Shown here one piece after another: positions 14,901 through 22,208 of a stretch of DNA of 23,214 bases. The translations under genes and the position numbers were made by a program. The stretch is from an uncultured Bacillota bacterium (GTDB lineage: Bacteria > Bacillota > Clostridia > Oscillospirales > Oscillospiraceae). Within the stretch, counting starts at the first letter, position 1; each line of letters begins with the position of its first letter. The notes under the pieces were generated by a model. It made no database searches. It was not told the DNA's origin and was given only the letters and a program-made list of their open reading frames with translations. The stretch is from positions 1 through 23,214 of the forward strand of contig CANDCW010000035.1 in the NCBI GenBank assembly GCA_947383275.1. Direction: 5' to 3'.

Positions 14901-16364
14901 TCACTTTTTGCGCTCCGCGATGGCCTTTTGCTCCTCGGGGAGGTTTTTCTCCACCGTCCACAGCAGCATCAGCACCGCGCACACGGCATAGGCGATGGTC
15001 TCGATCCAGATATAGCTCACTGTGATGGCCCCCTGGGCCGCGGCGGTCTGCCCCGCGGTGCCCAAGGCCACGTCGGCGCCCTGGTCATAGCCGCTGCCGT
15101 TCAGGATGGCGCTGAAAATCGCGTTGCAGATCGGGGTGGCGGCCACCATGATGGAGCTGTAGATGGACATGGTGAACCCGTCTGTGCGGATGCCGCTCTT
15201 GAATTCAATGTGGTCGATGACATCCGCCAGCATGGCCAAAATCAGGTAGCACGCCGGGGCGGAACCCAGGCACTTGATCGCCACGCCGATGGCCACCGGG
15301 ACGATCTGGCCCTGCCCCATCCCGGCAATGACACCGCCGATGACGCCGACCACCATGCCGATGATGGTGACGGTGCGCTTGCCGAATTTGTTGGCCAACG
15401 GCACCACCAGCGCCGCCGCCACCGCCATGGGGATGGCCCCCAGCACTGCCAGCAGGGATTGGGACGCGCCCCAGGCGTCGGCGGAGCCAAAGAAGGTGTT
15501 GTCCAGCACCCACTTGCAGAAGAAAGCCATGGAGCCGTTCTTCATGGCCCCGCTCCACTGGAAGCCCATGTAAAAGACAATGGTGATCCACCACCACTTT
15601 TCGCTGGTCACAGCCTTGAGCTGTTCCCCCAGGGTGGCCGTTTTGTCCTGGGCGTCGCTGCCGGCTGTGCCCATGCTCTCCTCCGTGACCCGCTCCCGGG
15701 TGAACTTGAACTGGAGGAAGATGGTCAGGGCGGTGAAGATGGCCACGGCCAGCATGGTCATGAACCAAAGCCCCTGGTTTTCTTTCAAGGCGAAGGATAC
15801 CAGCATGGGGAACACCATGGAGCCCACACCCATGACCCCCAGGCCCGCCACGTTGGTGAAGGAAGCCAGGGTGGCCCGCTGTTTGCTGTCCCGGGTGGAC
15901 ACAGGGATCAGGGTGGAGTTGGCGGTGTTGTAGATGGGATACGCCACCGCGTAGTAGAGATTATAGGCGATGGCGATCCACACCATTTTTGCCGTGGGAC
16001 TCTGGACGGGGACGATGAACATGAGCACGCTGGCCACGCTCAGCGTCAGCGCAGACAGCAGCACCCAGGGCCGGGCCTTGCCCGCCAGGGCCTTTGTGCG
16101 CTCAATGAGCTGTCCTACCACAAGGTTGGCCGCCACGATCAGGATGGTGGAAAACAGCTGCAGCCCCGTGAGGAAGCTCAAATCCAGCTTGAGCACATCG
16201 GTGAAGTAGTTTTGCAGGATGCTGGTGAAGATGCCGGAGGACAGCAGCGCCCCGAAGGGGCCGATGAAGTAGCCCAGCAGCATTTCCGGCAGCTTTACGC
16301 TCTGGGATCTCACCAGCGAGCTGATGAGGGGGGTGTTCCAGAAGCCAGTTTCTTTTTTGTCCAT
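14901..16364 (-). CDS. GPH-family sugar:cation symporter
   Basis: This is a 487-residue, strongly hydrophobic membrane protein with about 12 predicted helices, of the glycoside-pentoside-hexuronide:cation symporter family (MelB, XylP, YicJ). The visible signature includes LLGYFIGPFGALLSSG near the N-terminus, a LIERTKALAGKARPWVLLSA loop between helices and a YPIYNTANSTLIP segment. It would import oligosaccharides or glycosides with Na+ or H+. As the only transporter in the operon, it sets the substrate range for the cytoplasmic hydrolases. AGGAAGGGACGTT precedes the ATG. It sits between the A and B glycosidase pairs. Confidence 0.92.
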   Translation of the reverse strand: MDKKETGFWNTPLISSLVRSQSVKLPEMLLGYFIGPFGALLSSGIFTSILQNYFTDVLKLDLSFLTGLQLFSTILIVAANLVVGQLIERTKALAGKARPWVLLSALTLSVASVLMFIVPVQSPTAKMVWIAIAYNLYYAVAYPIYNTANSTLIPVSTRDSKQRATLASFTNVAGLGVMGVGSMVFPMLVSFALKENQGLWFMTMLAVAIFTALTIFLQFKFTRERVTEESMGTAGSDAQDKTATLGEQLKAVTSEKWWWITIVFYMGFQWSGAMKNGSMAFFCKWVLDNTFFGSADAWGASQSLLAVLGAIPMAVAAALVVPLANKFGKRTVTIIGMVVGVIGGVIAGMGQGQIVPVAIGVAIKCLGSAPACYLILAMLADVIDHIEFKSGIRTDGFTMSIYSSIMVAATPICNAIFSAILNGSGYDQGADVALGTAGQTAAAQGAITVSYIWIETIAYAVCAVLMLLWTVEKNLPEEQKAIAERKK

Positions 16365-16385
16365 AACGTCCCTTCCTTGCTCTGC

Positions 16386-18785
16386 TTAGATCGCGTTCAG
16401 TTCGACCGTCCTGGTCTGCATCCCATCTGCCCGCACAGTCACCGTGATCCCGCCAGGGGCGTCTCCGGCGCGGACAACGGCCAGCGCTTTCCCATAATAG
16501 GTGGTATGGGTATTGGAGAAGAAGTTCTCCCCCATATTGGGCTTTGCGGAGCCAAGGGCCAACAGCTCGCCGGCGCCGCTGACCTCCACCGTAACCGCGG
16601 TGTCCTCGGAAGACTTTGTGATCCCGTCCGCGCCGGTCAGGTCGATGCTCAAATAAGCCAGATCCTGCGTCCCCGCCTTCAAGGCGCTCCGATCAGCAGC
16701 CACGCGCAGTTCGCTGGCGCCCTCGGCAGTCTTCATGGAGGTGCGGGACAGCTCTTTCCCGGCACTGTCATAGCTGATCGCGGTGATCGTTCCGGGCTCA
16801 TAGGCAATGTGTTTGAAGACGGCCTTATACTCCTTCGTCTTTTTCTTCCCATAGGAACGCCCATTTAGGATGAGTTCCGCCGTGTCACCGTCGGAATACA
16901 CGGTGATCTTGTTCCGTTTCCCCTCGCAGCCGGCCCAAGACCAGCTTGCCACCGCGTCTGTGTCACGCCACATGGATACAGAGCCCGTCTCCCCGGCGTG
17001 GGTATACGGTTCCACACCGATACCGGGGGTGTGATCCAGTCCCCAGGTCAGCCGGTTCCACTGCACCTCGGGGCGGAGCTTTCCGCAGATGTCGATCACG
17101 CCGCAGCCGCCGGAAATGATAGGCGCGTCCTGACCGGGATTCTTGAAGCTTTTGTAGCGGACGGTGCCGATGCCGGACTCCCCCAGGTAGTCCCAGCCGG
17201 TCCACATGAAATCGCCGATGACATAGGGGAGCTTTTTCACCAGCTGCCAGTTGTGATAGAGGTTTTTGGGCAGGGTCTCGGAGCCAACGATAACCCGGTC
17301 CGGATGAAGTGTGCCGTCCTTCTCATACCGGGAGGCGGCGTAATTATACCCGCCGATATCCAGGTAGGAGAAGCACACCTTTGTGGCATTATCCGCGGCG
17401 GGCTTGGCGGCCATTTTTTCAATCATCCCCCCGGCCATGTTCATCAGCATATTGAAGAACGCGCTGGTAGGGACATTATCCATGGTCTGACTGCCGTTCT
17501 TGTTCTCTTTCCCGTCCTTTTTGTCGCCGTATATGCCGCCGCCCTTGGCCGACATACTGCACAGCATCAGGTTGACACCCAGGGTCACGGCTTTCCCCGG
17601 ATCCAGCTTCCGGGCCAGGACGGCCAGCTTTTTGCAGTACTCCTGTCCCTCGGGGATGGCCAGCTCGGAGATCTCGTTCCCGATGGAATTCATGACTACG
17701 CTGGGGTGGTTGTAGTTTTTGATCACCATGGCAGTGAGATCCCGTTCCCACCACGCACGGAAATCCTTGTCCGCATAGTCGTAGGGGTTTTTATGCACCA
17801 GCCAGTTGTCGCAGAATTCATCCATGACATACATACCCAGCTGGTCACAGGCATCCAGCAAGGCTTTGGACGCCGGGTTATGGGAGGAACGTATCGCGTT
17901 GAAGCCGGCCTCCTTGAGCAGCCGGACGCGGCGGAGTTCAGCAGCTTCAAAGGAGCACGCGCCCAGGATGCCGTTGTCGTGGTGGATGCAGGCGCCGCGA
18001 AGCAGCGTCTCCTGCCCATTCACGAAGAAGCCCTTGACGCTCCAGCTGAGGGTGCGGAAACCAAACCGCTCCTCCGCCGTGTCAACCACCTCGCCATCCT
18101 TCAGCAGCTCCGTCCGGCACAGATACAGCTCGGGGTGGTCTGCGTCCCAAAGCCGGGGCTGGGAAACGGGGATGTCCACGGAAGCTGTCCCGTCCTTTAC
18201 CGGCACCTCGGCCTGCGCCGCGAGGCTTTCGCCGTCCAGGATGGAAACCCGAACCGTGTCGCCGCCGGTGACCGACACCTTCACATGGGCCGTGTTGTTC
18301 CCGGAGGTGGAGATCAATAGGCCGTCGGGGATGATATGGTTCCGATCCCCAAGGAAAAGGTTTACGTTCCGATATATCCCGCTTCCGGAATACCAGCGGG
18401 AATTGGGCACCGCCGAGTTGTCGGCGATCACCTTTATCTCATTTTCCTCACCGTATTTCAGATACTGCTCCAGCGCCACAAAGAAGCTGATATAGCCGTA
18501 CCGCTGCTCGGCGGCGAGGGTGCCGTTCACGAACACCTGGGCGTTTTGATAGACCGCCTCAAATTCCAGGACGGCGGACTGCTCCCGCCACTCCTCGGGC
18601 ACGGGAAGCCGTCTGATATAGACATAGGCGCCGCCGGGAAAATATCCGCAGGCCCCTGCCGTAGCGGCATCCTTCGAGCGTTTCTCGTACAGCATCGCGT
18701 CATGGGGAAGCGTGACCGGCTTCATGGCCTGCTCCCCGCCCACGGCACTGAACAGCCAGCCCGTGTTGAAGTTTTGTTTTTTCAT
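16386..18785 (-). CDS. Glycoside hydrolase family 2 enzyme (A copy)
   Basis: This is a 799-residue GH2 exo-glycosidase, clearly paralogous to but diverged from the copy at 11034-13436. Shared blocks are SRWYSGSGIYRN, RGACIHHDNGILGAC and RSSHNPASKALLDACD. The acid/base is Glu371 in NSIGNEISE and the nucleophile Glu503 in VIVGSETL. The segment between them, around 412-440, is Gly/Lys/Asn-rich and unlike the B copy. ATG at 18785 with AGGGGGCGC upstream is preferred over a TTG at 18803 that lies at the ribosome site and overlaps the deacetylase stop. No signal peptide is seen. Its substrate probably differs from that of the B copy. Confidence 0.9.
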   Translation of the reverse strand: MKKQNFNTGWLFSAVGGEQAMKPVTLPHDAMLYEKRSKDAATAGACGYFPGGAYVYIRRLPVPEEWREQSAVLEFEAVYQNAQVFVNGTLAAEQRYGYISFFVALEQYLKYGEENEIKVIADNSAVPNSRWYSGSGIYRNVNLFLGDRNHIIPDGLLISTSGNNTAHVKVSVTGGDTVRVSILDGESLAAQAEVPVKDGTASVDIPVSQPRLWDADHPELYLCRTELLKDGEVVDTAEERFGFRTLSWSVKGFFVNGQETLLRGACIHHDNGILGACSFEAAELRRVRLLKEAGFNAIRSSHNPASKALLDACDQLGMYVMDEFCDNWLVHKNPYDYADKDFRAWWERDLTAMVIKNYNHPSVVMNSIGNEISELAIPEGQEYCKKLAVLARKLDPGKAVTLGVNLMLCSMSAKGGGIYGDKKDGKENKNGSQTMDNVPTSAFFNMLMNMAGGMIEKMAAKPAADNATKVCFSYLDIGGYNYAASRYEKDGTLHPDRVIVGSETLPKNLYHNWQLVKKLPYVIGDFMWTGWDYLGESGIGTVRYKSFKNPGQDAPIISGGCGVIDICGKLRPEVQWNRLTWGLDHTPGIGVEPYTHAGETGSVSMWRDTDAVASWSWAGCEGKRNKITVYSDGDTAELILNGRSYGKKKTKEYKAVFKHIAYEPGTITAISYDSAGKELSRTSMKTAEGASELRVAADRSALKAGTQDLAYLSIDLTGADGITKSSEDTAVTVEVSGAGELLALGSAKPNMGENFFSNTHTTYYGKALAVVRAGDAPGGITVTVRADGMQTRTVELNAI

Positions 18786-18799
18786 CTGTCTGCGCCCCC

Positions 18800-19540
18800 T
18801 CAAATATGTGAGAATGCCTCGCTGTTGGTGCAGTATACGATATCGCTGCGCCCCGCGATGGCCTCAAAAAGCCGTTCCAGGGCATCCCAGCTGGCATTGC
18901 CCTTTTCGTAGTCCATTTCATAGCTGTGCGCCCAGAGGTATAGCAGCAGGTCCCGGTCCTGGAGCTCCTCGCGCTTGAAGCGCTCCACCAGCTTCATGGC
19001 GTCCTTCAAAATGATGGAGGTGGAGGGGCGGAAGTTCAGCGGGTTTTCGGGGAACTCATAGCCGCCGGAGGGAAACACCGCCCTGGCATACCGGTAGCCC
19101 CGTTCCTTCAAATACGCCTGCACCGCCGGCGAGGTGGAGCCCTGCGCATAAGCATGGCCCACGACGGGGGCGCCAAAGAGCCCTTCCAGGCCGGCCTTGT
19201 CCGCGTCCACCGACGCGCGCATTTCATCCTCGCTGACAGCGCCCAGGGATTCATGCCGGAAGCCATGGGTGGCAATTTCCATCCCCTCATAGACCTGGAG
19301 CACCTCGTCCTTTGGGATCCGGTTGTGCTGAACATAGGAGAAGGGCCACTTGTGCTTTACCCCCTCGGGGCAGTCCTGGAAGGAGAAGGTCCCGATCCCC
19401 TTCACCTCGCCGCGGGCGCCGAACAGGCCGGCATTGAGGTTGAAAGTCCCTTTGAGCCCGTATTGCTTCATCAGCCGGATCACCCGTTTGTCCTGCTCCA
19501 GCCCATCATCGAAGCTGAGCGTAAAATACTTCTTGCCCAT
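18800..19540 (-). CDS. NodB-type polysaccharide deacetylase (CE4-like)
   Basis: This is a 246-residue metal-dependent deacetylase domain without signal peptide or extra domains. FTLSFDDG (Asp11, Asp12) and IATHGFRHE (His92, His96) supply the catalytic Asp and the Asp-His-His metal triad. The motif near FRPSTSIIL is less typical than in xylan-acting CE4 enzymes. It follows the SGNH esterase by 2 bases, with GGGGAGG before its ATG. The context argues for removal of acetyl groups from imported oligosaccharides. Lacking a secretion signal it cannot act on cell-wall peptidoglycan, the usual alternative. Confidence 0.85.
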   Translation of the reverse strand: MGKKYFTLSFDDGLEQDKRVIRLMKQYGLKGTFNLNAGLFGARGEVKGIGTFSFQDCPEGVKHKWPFSYVQHNRIPKDEVLQVYEGMEIATHGFRHESLGAVSEDEMRASVDADKAGLEGLFGAPVVGHAYAQGSTSPAVQAYLKERGYRYARAVFPSGGYEFPENPLNFRPSTSIILKDAMKLVERFKREELQDRDLLLYLWAHSYEMDYEKGNASWDALERLFEAIAGRSDIVYCTNSEAFSHI

Positions 19541-19542
19541 GC

Positions 19543-20667
19543 CTACGCCTCCCCGGTCAGATGTTTCAAATCGTATGCCTGTGCCAGCAGCGTACCGCCG
19601 GCCTGGTTCGGGTGCAGATGGTCGCCCTGATGGTAGCGCTCATCGGTGACCGAGGGATCGTTCTGATCCCTCAGCAGGGCGTCCGCGTCAAATACGTAGT
19701 CGAACATCGCGCTTTCCCTGATCCACCCGTTGATGCTGACCCGCAGGGCCTCCATCTCCGGGGTATAGCCCTTTTTCACAAACCCGATGCGGGGCGGGAG
19801 AGTCTGGGCGATCACCCGGACGCCCGCCTTGTGGAGCCGCTCCACAACGCCTGTTACGGCAGACGCGTATTTTTCCAGGGAGATGGCCGCCTCTGTCTTT
19901 TTGGAGTAATAAGCCGCGTCATTGACCCCCAGCGCGAGGATCACCCCGTGGAGGCCGTCAAAGCGGAGCACATCGCGTTCAAACCGGGATACCCCTTTTT
20001 CCCCGTAGGAAGCCCCCATCAGCCCTGGAACATCATAAAGCAGGCAGTTCCCGCTGATACCGGCGTTCATCAGCGCGTACCGGCCGCCGTAGGCGTCGGA
20101 TAGGCGCTTTTGCAGCGGCTTCACCCAGCGGTTCATGGCCGTTATGCTGTCCCCGAAGGCTGCGATGATCTTCGACGGCTGGCCGGTGAGCACATCAATC
20201 TGATCCATCCCGGGAACGGCTTCATAGAGGTTGTACTGCTCCTTATAGCCCTCCCTGCGGGCCGGGGGAAGCTCCTTGTCCCCGGTGTGATCGCCCGGGT
20301 AGACAACGGCGGCCTCCTCGGTCATATTGCTGTCCATGACCTTTGACGCATAATAGAGCCTGATCTCCAGCTCCTCGCCCTGGGCCGCCGGGAGCGGAAT
20401 CTCGTCAGAATAGCAGCTTTCCCCCACGGGGACAAAGAAGGAGCCGCTGCCGCCGCTTGTAATGGGGTGCATCTTCCCCTGCGCCCATACGGTCAGTCCG
20501 CCGATGGCATAGGGTTTCTTCCCATAGTGATTTGAGAAACGAACCCGAAGCTTCTCGCCGGAAACCTGGGGCGTTACATGAAACACCACCGTTTTCTTTT
20601 TCCCTGCCAACAGGCCCATAGCGAACGCGGGGGCGGCGGCTTGATGCCAAATTGGTGTCCAGTCCAT
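19543..20667 (-). CDS. SGNH/GDSL hydrolase, probable carbohydrate acetylesterase
   Basis: This is a 374-residue protein with an N-terminal beta domain of about 165 residues and a C-terminal SGNH domain. Block I is AAFGDSITA (Ser174), block II NAGISGN (Gly203, Asn207), block III ALGVND (Asn249) and block V GDHLHPNQAGG (Asp349, His352). All members of the triad and oxyanion hole are present. There is no signal peptide. AAGGAGGATAACC precedes the ATG at 20667. As the operon's second gene, beside a deacetylase and glycosidases, it most likely removes acetyl esters from xylose- or arabinose-containing oligosaccharides. Confidence 0.88.
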   Translation of the reverse strand: MDWTPIWHQAAAPAFAMGLLAGKKKTVVFHVTPQVSGEKLRVRFSNHYGKKPYAIGGLTVWAQGKMHPITSGGSGSFFVPVGESCYSDEIPLPAAQGEELEIRLYYASKVMDSNMTEEAAVVYPGDHTGDKELPPARREGYKEQYNLYEAVPGMDQIDVLTGQPSKIIAAFGDSITAMNRWVKPLQKRLSDAYGGRYALMNAGISGNCLLYDVPGLMGASYGEKGVSRFERDVLRFDGLHGVILALGVNDAAYYSKKTEAAISLEKYASAVTGVVERLHKAGVRVIAQTLPPRIGFVKKGYTPEMEALRVSINGWIRESAMFDYVFDADALLRDQNDPSVTDERYHQGDHLHPNQAGGTLLAQAYDLKHLTGEA

Positions 20668-20682
20668 GGTTATCCTCCTTCG

Positions 20683-22146
20683 TTATGCGAGCGTAAAGTT
20701 CAAAATATCAAGGGCGCCTTTGCCCTTATACCGAAAATACAGGGGGCAGGAGCCGATGGGCCGGCGGCTCTCCAGCGCCAGCCGCTTGGCGTTGAATTTC
20801 GTGCCGGCAGCCGTCCATTTGTCCGCGGCGGCAATGGAAATGGAAGCTATGACGACACCCTTTTCCCCGGGCAAAAGCTCCAGTACGCCGCCTCCGCCGC
20901 GAACCGTCACGTCGATGCGCGTGGTTGCTTCCAGGTCAAAATATCGGAACCCGGCGACGCTGCCATTCTTCATTTTGGAGATATAGGCCGTTGGCGCGGT
21001 AAGCTCCGTGTCCACCGTCACTTCACGGCCCTCGGGCTCCGGCGGTTCATAGTCCGGGCCGTCCTGGGTGATCTCAGGCCCGCCCATAGGGTTGCGGATG
21101 CCAAACACCCCGGCGTGATGAAGGACGCAGGCAATGTAGGCCGGATAGGTTCCGATCCCCTTCAGGGGGCCGCCGTTCAATCCACAGCTTGTGGCCTCCA
21201 CCATTTGAATCGTGCCGTCCTCCTGGATCTCAATGGGCTCGGCCACGGCCTGCCGGTTCTTTTTCACTCCATTGGTGGTGCGGTGGTCAAATATGTACCA
21301 TTGGCCGTTGACGCACACCATGCCGCCGTGGCTGTTGCCCATGGGATAGGCGGCGTTCATGAGCTTTCTGCCGTTCAAACCGATATCGCTGGAGGAGTGG
21401 ATCGGCCCCTTGTGGACAAAACCCTTGTCGGGAAACAGGCTCATGGCGTAATTGAGGCCGGTGATATTAGTGGCCGGATAGACCAGATAATACCACTCAC
21501 CGATGTGGCGGATGGAGGGGCCCTCCCAATAGTTTGGCTTCTTGGGGTCAAAATCCGCCGGCATGATAATCGTCGGCTCGCTGATGATGGTCAGCATATC
21601 AGGCGCGAGTTCCATCACAAACAGGCCTTTGATCTCGTGTCCAAAGTTCCCGTTTGACGCCTGACCGCTCCCCACATAGAGGAAAACACGTCCATCGTCG
21701 TCCACCAGTACGGCGGGGTCAAACACGAACCAGTCTTCCGGCTTTGAGCCATAAACCCGCCCGTCCGGGAAATGGACGTCGCCCAAATACTGATATTTCC
21801 CCGCGGGGGTGTCGCACACGGCAACGGAGGTGATGGACGTATTGGCCACGGAGTAGTAGAGATAATACCGCCCATCCGTGCCGCGCACCACATCCGGGGC
21901 ATAGTAGGACAGCTTTTCCTGATTCCACGGGGTATCCTCTTTTTTGAAGATCACGCCCTCGTACCGCCAGTCGGAAAGGTCGCCCACCGGGGCCGACCAG
22001 GAGACGTAATTGCCCTCGCAGTATTCCTTGGCTCCAAACAGGTCATGGCTCCCATAGATGTACAGCCGCTCGCCGAACACCCTCGGTTCAGCGTCGGGGA
22101 TGTATTCCCAGCTGGGGAGATAGGGATTGTAGCATTGCCGTTTCAA
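20683..22146 (-). CDS. Glycoside hydrolase family 43 enzyme (A copy), first gene of the operon
   Basis: This is a 487-residue GH43 enzyme. Base Asp18 lies in SWEYIPDAEP, Asp143 in FDPAVLVDDDGR and acid Glu208 in YWEGPSIR. A C-terminal beta domain (KNGSVAGFRYFDLE onward) is shared with the B copy. Likely alpha-L-arabinofuranosidase or beta-xylosidase. The start is TTG at 22146, 8 bases after an AAGGAGG. An in-frame TTG at 22164 lies upstream of that ribosome site and inside the palindrome. The use of TTG may keep translation of the lead gene low. No signal peptide is seen. It is transcribed divergently from the AraC regulator. Confidence 0.9.
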   Translation of the reverse strand: MKRQCYNPYLPSWEYIPDAEPRVFGERLYIYGSHDLFGAKEYCEGNYVSWSAPVGDLSDWRYEGVIFKKEDTPWNQEKLSYYAPDVVRGTDGRYYLYYSVANTSITSVAVCDTPAGKYQYLGDVHFPDGRVYGSKPEDWFVFDPAVLVDDDGRVFLYVGSGQASNGNFGHEIKGLFVMELAPDMLTIISEPTIIMPADFDPKKPNYWEGPSIRHIGEWYYLVYPATNITGLNYAMSLFPDKGFVHKGPIHSSSDIGLNGRKLMNAAYPMGNSHGGMVCVNGQWYIFDHRTTNGVKKNRQAVAEPIEIQEDGTIQMVEATSCGLNGGPLKGIGTYPAYIACVLHHAGVFGIRNPMGGPEITQDGPDYEPPEPEGREVTVDTELTAPTAYISKMKNGSVAGFRYFDLEATTRIDVTVRGGGGVLELLPGEKGVVIASISIAAADKWTAAGTKFNAKRLALESRRPIGSCPLYFRYKGKGALDILNFTLA

Positions 22147-22208
22147 TGGTGATTCCTCCTTCAAAAACGCGCGTTTTTATGGTATACTGCCCTCAGGGGG
22201 GCGTTCAC
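22147..22208. promoter_or_regulatory. Divergent control region between the operon and the AraC gene
   Basis: Only 62 bases separate the two start codons. For the AraC gene there is TTCAAA (22160-22165), a 17-base spacer and TATACT (22183-22188), plus AGGGGGG before the ATG. In the operon direction no -35 box near consensus is visible, which suits an activator-dependent promoter. A short CCCTCAGGG palindrome lies at 22190-22198. Confidence 0.55.
22163..22178. promoter_or_regulatory. Perfect 16-bp palindrome, likely operator
   Basis: aaaaacgcgcgttttt reads the same on both strands. It lies between the -35 and -10 boxes of the AraC gene promoter and just upstream of the GH43 ribosome site, so a bound protein could control both directions. 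It lacks a loop, so it is better as a protein site than as an RNA terminator. The cognate regulator is unknown; AraC proteins usually bind direct repeats, so a second regulator is possible. Confidence 0.5.

Noticed and set aside
14880..16868. 662-codon open frame on the plus strand
   Set aside because: It is antisense to the well-supported symporter and GH2 genes; its composition (His/Gly/Asp-rich) shows no domain.
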